Source: an uncultured Clostridia bacterium
GTDB lineage: Bacteria; Bacillota; Clostridia; Christensenellales; DUVY01
Assembly: GCA_937895465.1 (NCBI GenBank)
Contig: CALAYY010000021.1
Location: 1-6,797, forward strand
Direction: 5' to 3'
Length of the DNA: 6,797 nt
Part shown: piece by piece, positions 1 to 5,569 of the stretch
How the letters are laid out: the number at the start of each line of letters is the position of its first letter
How positions within the stretch are numbered: the first letter of the stretch is position 1
Notes under the pieces: model-generated
Databases searched by the model: none
What the model saw: the letters and a program-made list of their open reading frames with translations, nothing else
Told to the model about the DNA's origin: nothing
Translations under genes and position numbers: made by a program

Positions 1-13
1 CACTTTTACACTC

Positions 14-1480
14 TTATTTATCAACCCTTGACAGCAATACGACCGTCTCAACGTGGCTAGTTTGGGGGAACATATCGTAAGGCTGAACAGATGATATTGA
101 GTATTTTGAGGATAAAATTAACAGGTCGCGTGATAAGGTGGCAGGGTTACAAGATATATATATTATATTTTCGACAGGATATTTTGTCAAGGCTGATAAT
201 ACTCTTGGGTCACAGCCTTTTCGGGCGGGGTCAAGTATTACCGTAATATTTGATTGCGTATTAGGAGAATTCAAAGCTGCTGAACTTTTTTCGCATAGAC
301 TTATTAAAGTTTTTTTTGAATTTTGTGAGTTCTTCAGATTTTTCAGAAAGCTCTCATCTTGCGCCGCCGCCAAAATTTTGGGCAAAAATTCTCCGCAATC
401 TGCTGTTATATTAATTACATTATCAATGCCGTTTTTTTGCATAGTTTCATCAGCATCTGCCGTTGCTTGAGGCACTATTTCTATGCCTATTGCAAGCTTG
501 ACTAAAGAGCTTAATTTGGCAGTCAAAATACCTATTCCGCTGTAAGCATCTATAATAATTTGGGGTGGGTTTTGTCCAACCATTTCAAAAACTCTGTTAT
601 AAATCGCTTCCGCTATATAAGTGTTAACCTGCAAAAAGCTGTCAATCCTGACATTAAAATTAATGCCTGAAATCTCACTTTCAAGACAGTTGATTCCACC
701 AATAAAAACAGGCTTATCTCCCATAATGACATTGGTGTCACGCATATTGACGCTTGTATAAAGCCCCCACTGCCCCAAGAAGGCATCTTGCAATAACCTG
801 ATAAGAACATCAGTATAGGGCAAAACTTTGGCATTAGTAACAGCACAAATTAAGATTTTGCCATCCAAAAACCTTGCAACAATATGCCGTAAAATCCCGC
901 TCCGCTGCTGCTCGTTATATCCCTTAGTGCCTGTAAGATTTAGATAAGACCTCATGACCTCTATCAATTTCTTTGTCCAATCCTCATGCAAAGGGCATTG
1001 CCTGATGTCAATTATGTCATGAGAATTTTCTCTGAAAAATCCTATTTTGTTGATATTGTTTTCATACCCTATGGGCAGCTGAATCTTATTGCGATATGCA
1101 TTGATTGACTTTGAAGCGACATAATCATTGACCTTAACATCAAGCTTGCCTATTTTAAGAAGTGTTTCTCTGACCAAATCTGTCTTAATTGTTAGCTGTT
1201 TTTCATAGTTAATATGCTGCAATTGACAGCCGCCGCACTTATTATATACCTCACAAAAAGGCTCAATTCGGTCTTTAGACGGTATCAATATTTCTTCAGC
1301 TTTGGCTACAGCAAAGTTCTTTTTGACCAAAATTATCTTAGCCCGTACCTTCTCGCCTTGTATAGTCATAGGTACAAACACAGTCATGCCATTGGTCAGA
1401 TGTGCCACACCCTCGCCGTTGATGCCTGCCCGTTCTATATTAAGTTCTACAATATCATTTTTTCGGTATGTTTTATCCAT
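14..1480 (-). CDS. rlmD: 23S rRNA (uracil-C5)-methyltransferase, RlmD/RlmCD (TrmA/RumA) family
   Basis: SAM-dependent methyltransferase that makes 5-methyluridine in 23S rRNA (U1939 in E. coli RlmD; Bacillota RlmCD enzymes also modify U747). A TRAM RNA-binding domain spans about residues 6-62. Four cysteines at 76, 82, 85 and 162 match the family's [4Fe-4S] ligands. The SAM-binding motif I is DAYSGIG (311-317). DPARKG (417-422) matches the family DPPRKG motif. The catalytic nucleophile is C444 in SCNPATLSRD, and FPQTSHVE (471-478) carries the family's C-terminal His-Val-Glu. At 488 residues it is longer than the roughly 430-460 usual for the family; the excess is an Asn/Ser/Lys-rich insert at about 371-411. 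The first ATG sits just before the TRAM domain and the next Met is at residue 32, so the start is secure although no Shine-Dalgarno is visible. Which uridine or uridines it modifies cannot be told from sequence. Confidence 0.93.
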   Translation of the reverse strand: MDKTYRKNDIVELNIERAGINGEGVAHLTNGMTVFVPMTIQGEKVRAKIILVKKNFAVAKAEEILIPSKDRIEPFCEVYNKCGGCQLQHINYEKQLTIKTDLVRETLLKIGKLDVKVNDYVASKSINAYRNKIQLPIGYENNINKIGFFRENSHDIIDIRQCPLHEDWTKKLIEVMRSYLNLTGTKGYNEQQRSGILRHIVARFLDGKILICAVTNAKVLPYTDVLIRLLQDAFLGQWGLYTSVNMRDTNVIMGDKPVFIGGINCLESEISGINFNVRIDSFLQVNTYIAEAIYNRVFEMVGQNPPQIIIDAYSGIGILTAKLSSLVKLAIGIEIVPQATADADETMQKNGIDNVINITADCGEFLPKILAAAQDESFLKNLKNSQNSKKTLISLCEKSSAALNSPNTQSNITVILDPARKGCDPRVLSALTKYPVENIIYISCNPATLSRDLLILSSKYSISSVQPYDMFPQTSHVETVVLLSRVDK

Positions 1481-1486
1481 AAAAGG

Positions 1487-1515
1487 ATTATACCTTTATG
1501 CAAAAAAAGAGTCAA
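1487..1515 (-). promoter_or_regulatory. Sigma-A type promoter of rlmD, placed for a leaderless mRNA
   Basis: On the minus strand a -35 box TTGACT (1515-1510) is followed by a 17-nt spacer and a perfect -10 box TATAAT (1492-1487). Only 6 nt (CCTTTT) separate the -10 box from the rlmD ATG, so the expected transcription start is the A of the start codon itself. The -35 box lies in the 3' arm of the terminator hairpin of the upstream gene. Assignment is from the consensus match and spacing only. Confidence 0.75.
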
Positions 1516-1531
1516 ATTTGTTGACTCTTTT
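1502..1531 (-). terminator. Intrinsic terminator of the ArAE-family gene
   Basis: On the minus strand an 11-bp perfect stem pairs 1531-1521 (arm AAAAGAGTCAA) with 1515-1505, around a 5-nt loop (CAAAT), and runs into a T tract ending at 1502. It begins 11 nt after the stop codon of the membrane protein gene. On the plus strand the hairpin is followed only by TTTTAA, and no plus-strand gene precedes it, so the minus direction is the likely one. Confidence 0.8.
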
Positions 1532-1542
1532 AATCCAAATGA

Positions 1543-2079
1543 TTATTTCTTCTCATCATTCTTGTCCGTATTATACGGCTCTAATTTTGTTTTTCTTTTG
1601 AACGAAAAGTTTATCAATACTGCCACTACTATCCCTATTGTTGTTTCTAATGTTCTTTTCAATGCGTACAAATAGGGCTTGGTATCAAGCGGCACTATCA
1701 AGATAAGCATTATAACAAGGGCACAGATTGCTGAAGCACCTTTCATTTTTATAAGATTGGATATAAAGATTCCCAAGATAAGAGAAAATACTGCCAAAAT
1801 ATATACATGTATATTGGAATAAATGCTGACATAGAGCATCAATGTACCCAGTCCGCCGCCTATTGCCGTACCTACAAGTCTTTGGGCGCCCAGCCTAAGC
1901 GATTCTTTGGGAGTAATCTGTATGGTCAAAAGAGCGACAGAACATATATAATAAGCATCTGGATAATCAAATAGATATGCGACTAATAATATCAGGCTTA
2001 TTGCCAATGCAGTCTTGAGTGTCCTAAAACCCAATCCATGACATGAGAGATAATTGATTATTTTTTTGCCCTTTTTCAT
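1543..2079 (-). CDS. ArAE/FUSC-family integral membrane protein, possible aromatic acid exporter
   Basis: A 178-residue polytopic membrane protein resembling the short ArAE_1 (formerly DUF939) proteins of Gram-positive bacteria. About six hydrophobic segments are visible, near residues 21-37, 43-55, 68-86, 90-109, 116-130 and 143-160, followed by a charged C-terminal tail rich in Lys, Asp and Glu. Family-like glycine motifs are present: QRLVGTAIGGGLG (66-78), and a second R-x-x-x-T-x-x-G pattern starting at R142. ArAE proteins are thought to export aromatic carboxylic acids, but the short Bacillota members are mostly uncharacterised and lack the large cytoplasmic domain of full-length exporters, so the substrate is unknown. 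The start is supported by AAGGGA (2093-2088), 8 nt before the ATG. It appears monocistronic, with a hairpin upstream and a strong terminator downstream. Confidence 0.8.
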   Translation of the reverse strand: MKKGKKIINYLSCHGLGFRTLKTALAISLILLVAYLFDYPDAYYICSVALLTIQITPKESLRLGAQRLVGTAIGGGLGTLMLYVSIYSNIHVYILAVFSLILGIFISNLIKMKGASAICALVIMLILIVPLDTKPYLYALKRTLETTIGIVVAVLINFSFKRKTKLEPYNTDKNDEKK

Positions 2080-2112
2080 ACGGAAAATCCCTTAATATTT
2101 AATGACATTAGC

Positions 2113-2121
2113 ATATTACCA
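2113..2121 (-). promoter_or_regulatory. Possible extended -10 promoter of the ArAE-family gene
   Basis: On the minus strand TGG-TAATAT (2121-2113) resembles the TGG-TATAAT extended -10 elements seen upstream of both DUF3137 genes in this window. It would start RNA roughly 27 nt before the ATG, leaving room for the AAGGGA Shine-Dalgarno. No convincing -35 box is present, and the element abuts the hairpin at 2121-2161. Tentative. Confidence 0.3.
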
Positions 2122-2161
2122 TATAAAACGCTTTTAGAAAACGAAAAAAAGCGTTTTATAT
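2121..2161 (-). terminator. Large intergenic hairpin, probable terminator of the DUF3137-lemA-glycosylase operon
   Basis: A 15-bp perfect inverted repeat (2121-2135 with 2147-2161) encloses an 11-nt loop. The arms contain AAAACGC and GCGTTTT, so on the minus strand a CGCTTTT/AAAAGCG stem is followed by TTTTATAT, which resembles an intrinsic terminator whose U tract also pairs with upstream A residues. It lies about 38 nt after the glycosylase stop codon, in the gap before the next minus-strand gene. The loop is large and the GC core short, so efficiency is uncertain. It could also act as an mRNA 3'-end stabiliser. Confidence 0.55.
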
Positions 2162-2198
2162 ATGCATTAATTAGAACTTTAGGCAGCTCAAAAATTAT

Positions 2199-3200
2199 CT
2201 ATATAATCATTATAAAGACAGATGTCTTATTAAAAGTGTCTTGAACATAATCTTCTATTAAGGTCTTTATATAAGAGTCAAATTTGAAAAACGGAGTAAT
2301 TATTATATCCTTATCATTTTCTTTCCATTTGGCAATAATCTGCCCGTTAAACATAATTGAAGGCAATATTAATCCCGTTGTGGTAAAGACCCCTCTATAA
2401 TATTGCTTTTCTATTACGCTGTTTCTGTCCTTATATCCTATTAGCATTGGATCAAATCCTGCCAAAAAAATTATTTTGGGTATAGAGGTACTTTCGCAAT
2501 CAAAAGTATTAGTATAATAAACCTTATCTCGATAATAAAACTCATATAAATTAAGTTCTTTTATATACTTTTTTATTTGAGTCTTAGGTGTTAGAAAAAA
2601 ACTTGCGCAGTCATCAAGTGTAGCAGGCGAATAAAAATCAAAATATCTTTTAAGTAAAGTTAACATAGCTTGGTCATAGTCAATCTTTTGAAACTTTGGT
2701 GCAGGGATAAAACCTCTTGTAGTCACAGAATCAAAAATAATCTTGCCGCGATTAGCTAACATATAGAACAATCCGCCCCAACCAGAAAACGCATATTCAA
2801 ATTTTTTGTCATCTTCAAAATGCTGTCTTACGCACTCGGCAATTTCTTTTTTTTGATTGATTCCTTTATTGATACATTCTAGTATCATACCGCCATAATA
2901 GTCTATATCATGTTTGCTAAACCAGCTGTCAAAATATGTGGTGTCAGACTTGACTGACATAAAAAGTGCATAGTCATTAGGGTCAATAAGATGAATGGTA
3001 CCTCTTAACGCCCATGCCTTAATTAGACCGCTTGTCCAATCATTGTCCTTTTCTATTGCTCTAATTCTTAGAGTATGTCTTGGATAATTAAAAAACTGTG
3101 CCTGTAATCCGCAAGTGTTTTTTACCACTTGAAGTCTTGGCACAGCTTGAAGTAAATATTGATTATTTAGTCTTAATTCCAAAAACTGTTCTTTGGTCAT
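2199..3200 (-). CDS. AlkZ-like winged-helix DNA glycosylase (HTH_42 family)
   Basis: A 333-residue protein of the HTH_42 (YcaQ/AlkZ) family. Family hallmarks in order: GLQAQ (31-35), which contains the Q-x-Q catalytic motif (Q33, Q35) of the AlkZ branch rather than the Q-x-D of E. coli YcaQ/AlkX; WALRGTIHLI (63-72), the conserved RGT-x-H beta-hairpin; FYSPATLDD (189-197), the winged-helix SPAT/GPAT segment; AGFDPMLIGYKDR (247-259); and GLILPSIMFNGQIIAKWK (276-293). Characterised AlkZ enzymes excise bulky N7-alkylpurines and unhook interstrand crosslinks, so the inferred role is cytoplasmic base-excision repair of alkylated DNA; activity and substrate are not shown here. It is slightly shorter than typical members (about 350-400) but has all blocks. 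The ATG directly follows the lemA stop (TAAATG) with no good Shine-Dalgarno of its own, suggesting translational coupling. Likely the last gene of the operon. Confidence 0.85.
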   Translation of the reverse strand: MTKEQFLELRLNNQYLLQAVPRLQVVKNTCGLQAQFFNYPRHTLRIRAIEKDNDWTSGLIKAWALRGTIHLIDPNDYALFMSVKSDTTYFDSWFSKHDIDYYGGMILECINKGINQKKEIAECVRQHFEDDKKFEYAFSGWGGLFYMLANRGKIIFDSVTTRGFIPAPKFQKIDYDQAMLTLLKRYFDFYSPATLDDCASFFLTPKTQIKKYIKELNLYEFYYRDKVYYTNTFDCESTSIPKIIFLAGFDPMLIGYKDRNSVIEKQYYRGVFTTTGLILPSIMFNGQIIAKWKENDKDIIITPFFKFDSYIKTLIEDYVQDTFNKTSVFIMII

Positions 3201-3767
3201 TTATAATTCTATCTTGACATCATTTGTTTTTTGACTTTCTGCTATAAAGAAACCAACGGCTTTTAAGTTTAATGATTTTCCGATAATACCTGCAGGAAAT
3301 GAAACAAGCTTTTGATTAAAATGCGATACATTAGAATTATAAAACCGCCTAGCCGCTTGAAGATGCTCTTCTGAATCTTTTATTGCAACCATCAAGTCAG
3401 AGAAAACTTGAGCGGACTTAAGCTCAGGATAACTTTCTGCCAAAACATTAACAGTGCTGCCCATCTCGTCCATTTTCTGAGATGCTTGGGCTTTTTCTGC
3501 AATCGGCATGTTTTTTCTTAAGTTGATAACTTCATAAAGAGTTTGCTTTTCGTGCTTTGCATAAGCTTTGGCTGTATCTAATGCCTTAGTCAACAAGTCA
3601 TATCTTCTGGTCAAGGCAACATCAATGCCAGAATTTGCTTCGGATATCTTGACCATTGTTTGCTTGAAGCTATTAACTGTAACAACAATATACAGCAAAA
3701 AGAATAATATCAGAGCTCCTAAGACTATAACTGTAATTGCTATCGGACCAAGGCTTGCTAAAAACAT
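3201..3767 (-). CDS. lemA: LemA family membrane protein
   Basis: A 188-residue LemA-family protein, the usual length. One N-terminal transmembrane segment (about residues 8-30) is followed by a long alpha-helical region. Family motifs: ALTRRYDLL (51-59, matching the L-x-R-R-x-D-L block), HEKQTLYEVINLR (72-84), AESYPELKSAQVFSDL (110-125), RRFYNSNVSHFNQ (140-152), and the C-terminal FPAGIIGKSL...VGFF block (157-174). The fold is expected to be a helical bundle anchored in the cytoplasmic membrane; the molecular role of LemA is not established. The start is supported by AGGAG (3782-3778), 10 nt upstream of the ATG, lying just behind the stop of the preceding DUF3137 gene (18-nt gap). Its stop codon touches the ATG of the glycosylase gene. 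LemA next to DUF3137 suggests a joint membrane function, by inference from context. Confidence 0.92.
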   Translation of the reverse strand: MFLASLGPIAITVIVLGALILFFLLYIVVTVNSFKQTMVKISEANSGIDVALTRRYDLLTKALDTAKAYAKHEKQTLYEVINLRKNMPIAEKAQASQKMDEMGSTVNVLAESYPELKSAQVFSDLMVAIKDSEEHLQAARRFYNSNVSHFNQKLVSFPAGIIGKSLNLKAVGFFIAESQKTNDVKIEL

Positions 3768-3785
3768 TTTGTATTTTCTCCTGTT

Positions 3786-4673
3786 TTAGTTATTTAGATT
3801 GATTATAAGTTCATCTATAATCTGTGTTATTATCAAAATCTCCGCCATAACTTTTTCTTGATATGATGAGGACTTTAACTCTTTAGCCGGCGGCTCAAAG
3901 GCATTTTTATTATTATTAAGTGCTATATGCATCTTTCCTTGAGAGAAAGCAATCATAATCTTACCTTGCACAAGAGCTTTTAACTTTAACAATGCTAACA
4001 TAAACTGCGGCGTAAGTATATAAAATGCATTATGCCCGTCATCTGCAAGAACAGAAAAACTCTTATTAAACTCTATGCTTTCGGTCATTATCTTTTGAGG
4101 CTTTTGAGGGGTTTTGATAGAAGCCTTGTACGCACCTGTTTCATTTTCTCTGATTTGAAGATAAGTGTCAATCTTTTTTTTGAAGTCAAGTATTATCCAT
4201 TTGCCCCAAAAATATTGTTCAACTGTAACCGAATCACCTATAGAAACTATGTTTTGAATATTTAGGTCACATTGCGAAAACTTAATGCCTTTGTATATAG
4301 CTGTTACTTTATCATCACCTTTATATGTATTGCCTATAGGAACCAAAAAAGCATTTTTGATTGTTTCTTTATCAAAGCAAATATCAGGTGAAAACTCAAC
4401 ATCGTCAAACACTTTGGTAAGACAGTCTTTGACAACTGCTGTTTTAAATAGATGAACAAAACTATCTCTTATTGGAGCATAGTAAAATGCGGCAAGAACT
4501 ATAAAAGCTCCCAAGCCGCCAAAGAATGCAAAAAAGAAATATAACCCCTCTTGGAATGCTAATCCCAAAATTGCCCCTACTGACACGGCTAGTATAAGCG
4601 GCAAAAAACATACAGCCAAAGCCACATGGGATTTCTTTCTCAAAATTTCAATTTCTTTGATTTTTTGTTCCAT
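3786..4673 (-). CDS. DUF3137 family membrane protein, full-length paralogue
   Basis: A 295-residue protein that fits the DUF3137 family, of unknown function. Two transmembrane segments (about 18-38 and 44-65) follow a short charged N-terminus and precede a large soluble C-terminal domain. Recognisable blocks are IGNTYKGDDKVTAIYKGIKFSQCDL (split over 113-137), FWGKWIILDF (155-164), ESIEFNKSFSVLADDGHNAF (198-217) with YILTPQFM (218-225), KMHIALNN (247-254), FEPP (259-262) and a C-terminal helix rich in Ile. It is a paralogue of the upstream DUF3137 gene, which lacks the region around 177-222. The ATG has no clear Shine-Dalgarno; TGG-TATAAT lies 15 nt upstream, predicting a leader of only about 9 nt. 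It begins the operon with lemA and the glycosylase. The partnership with LemA is inferred from adjacency. Confidence 0.82.
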   Translation of the reverse strand: MEQKIKEIEILRKKSHVALAVCFLPLILAVSVGAILGLAFQEGLYFFFAFFGGLGAFIVLAAFYYAPIRDSFVHLFKTAVVKDCLTKVFDDVEFSPDICFDKETIKNAFLVPIGNTYKGDDKVTAIYKGIKFSQCDLNIQNIVSIGDSVTVEQYFWGKWIILDFKKKIDTYLQIRENETGAYKASIKTPQKPQKIMTESIEFNKSFSVLADDGHNAFYILTPQFMLALLKLKALVQGKIMIAFSQGKMHIALNNNKNAFEPPAKELKSSSYQEKVMAEILIITQIIDELIINLNN

Positions 4674-4688
4674 ATATCTTTATATATA

Positions 4689-4697
4689 ATTATACCA
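4689..4697 (-). promoter_or_regulatory. Extended -10 promoter of the DUF3137-lemA-glycosylase operon
   Basis: On the minus strand TGG-TATAAT (4697-4689) is preceded by a T run, and the string TTTTTTGGTATAAT also occurs before the paralogous DUF3137 gene. No good -35 box is seen at the right distance, as is tolerated for extended -10 promoters. The expected start site is about 9 nt before the ATG at 4673. The DUF3137 paralogue upstream may also read through, since no terminator is visible in the 74-bp gap. Confidence 0.6.
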
Positions 4698-4747
4698 AAA
4701 AAATGACATTACCGCTATATTATAAATAAGCCTTAGATTGTTTTTTA

Positions 4748-5488
4748 TCAAATCAATTCATCTATTATCTCAGTAATAAACAATATTTCCGTCATCACAA
4801 AATCATGATAATTTTCAATAGAATCAGAACTAGGCGGTTCAAAAGTATTTACATGATTATTAATTGCAATGTGCAGCTTGTTATCAACAAATGAATTCAG
4901 AACAATCCCTTCTGTTAACGCTTGGAGTTTTGATAATGCATTCATATAATCCCGAGTCATTTTATTTTTGCTGTTTTCAAAATATGATTTACTGCAAAAG
5001 TCCAAAATAATCCATGTTCCGAAAAAATGAATTATTTCTTCGCGAAATCTTCTGTTGGGAATAATATCCATGATTTTTAAATTACACAGCGAGAACTGAA
5101 CTCCTTTATATTTTGCTGTTATTTTATCATCACCTTTAAAAGAATTGCCAAATTGAATAAGATTAGCTCTTTGAATAACCTCAATATCAAAAAATTCTTG
5201 CGGCTCATAAACTACATCTTGGAAAACACTATCAAGGCAATTACGCACTATTTCATTTTTGTATAATTTTATGTATTTCTTTTTTTGGGGATTGTAGAAC
5301 GCATAATATAATATAACACCTGTAAAAAGTGTTAAGAATGCACCAAAATATATAAAACCTGAATCGGGCATTCTCAAATTTAAAATAATAAAAGTCAAAA
5401 AAACGCTGACGGTCAAAAAAATAGTCAATGCTAATGCACAGCCCGTTTTATTACGTAACTTATTAATTTTTTTATAGTTTTTATCCAT
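4748..5488 (-). CDS. DUF3137-related membrane protein, short paralogue with an internal deletion
   Basis: A 246-residue paralogue of the next gene downstream (3786-4673). It has two transmembrane segments near the N-terminus (about 17-37 and 44-64 from this start), then FGNSFKGDDKITAKYKGVQF, FFGTWIILDF, KLHIAINN, FEPP and a C-terminal EIIDELI, all matching blocks of the longer copy; roughly half the residues in the middle block are identical by eye. Between ILDF and the KLQAL block it is about 43 residues shorter, losing the FNKSFSVL...YILTP region. The DNA is physically absent, so this is an in-frame deletion and not a frameshift. The start at 5488 was chosen because MDKNYKKINKLRNK aligns end to end with the paralogue's N-terminus and TATAAT lies 7 nt upstream. 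An upstream in-frame ATG at 5530 would add 14 residues encoded across that promoter. It is divergent from luxS. Confidence 0.75.
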   Translation of the reverse strand: MDKNYKKINKLRNKTGCALALTIFLTVSVFLTFIILNLRMPDSGFIYFGAFLTLFTGVILYYAFYNPQKKKYIKLYKNEIVRNCLDSVFQDVVYEPQEFFDIEVIQRANLIQFGNSFKGDDKITAKYKGVQFSLCNLKIMDIIPNRRFREEIIHFFGTWIILDFCSKSYFENSKNKMTRDYMNALSKLQALTEGIVLNSFVDNKLHIAINNHVNTFEPPSSDSIENYHDFVMTEILFITEIIDELI

Positions 5489-5495
5489 ACAATAT

Positions 5496-5524
5496 ATTAT
5501 ACCAAAAAACTGTTTTATTGTCTT
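5496..5524 (-). promoter_or_regulatory. Extended -10 promoter of the short DUF3137 gene
   Basis: On the minus strand TGG-TATAAT (5504-5496) is an extended -10 element, with a partial -35 match AAGACA (5524-5519) at 17-nt spacing. The -10 box ends 7 nt before the ATG at 5488, so the predicted transcript is leaderless or nearly so. The element falls inside the alternative reading frame that starts at 5530, which argues against that start. Confidence 0.62.
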
Positions 5525-5531
5525 TAACATA

Positions 5532-5560
5532 TTGACAAAACCCTTATATATTATTAGACT
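5532..5560 (+). promoter_or_regulatory. Sigma-A type promoter of luxS
   Basis: A perfect TTGACA -35 box (5532-5537), a 17-nt spacer and TAGACT (5555-5560) as a 4-of-6 match to the -10 box. The ATG follows 9 nt later, predicting a start at about A5567 and a leader of about 3 nt. No Shine-Dalgarno lies between. The -35 box is 7 bp from the -35-like box of the divergent DUF3137 gene. Confidence 0.6.
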
Positions 5561-5569
5561 AATTTTATT

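Noticed and set aside
138..470. A plus-strand open frame of 110 codons inside rlmD.
   Set aside because: Antisense to the conserved C-terminal catalytic domain of RlmD, with no recognisable protein features; its openness reflects the composition of the opposite strand.
1214..1675. A plus-strand open frame of 153 codons crossing the rlmD start, the terminator and the end of the ArAE-family gene.
   Set aside because: It runs antisense across two well-supported genes and a terminator, has no ribosome binding site or recognisable domain, and its composition looks like a shadow frame.
4940..4999. A frameshift or pseudogene in the short DUF3137 gene.
   Set aside because: The missing block is absent from the DNA itself, not shifted to another frame, and the reading frame stays open and conserved on both sides.
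5489..5530. The longer form of the short DUF3137 protein, starting at the ATG at 5530 with 14 extra residues and an AAGGG 10 nt upstream.
   Set aside because: The paralogue's N-terminus aligns exactly with the ATG at 5488, and the extra codons overlap a TGG-TATAAT promoter. The upstream start cannot be fully excluded.
5538..5569. A riboswitch (such as an S-box or SAH riboswitch) upstream of luxS, as might be expected for a methyl-cycle gene.
   Set aside because: The predicted leader is only a few nucleotides and the whole gap is 81 bp shared with a divergent promoter, so there is no room for an aptamer.
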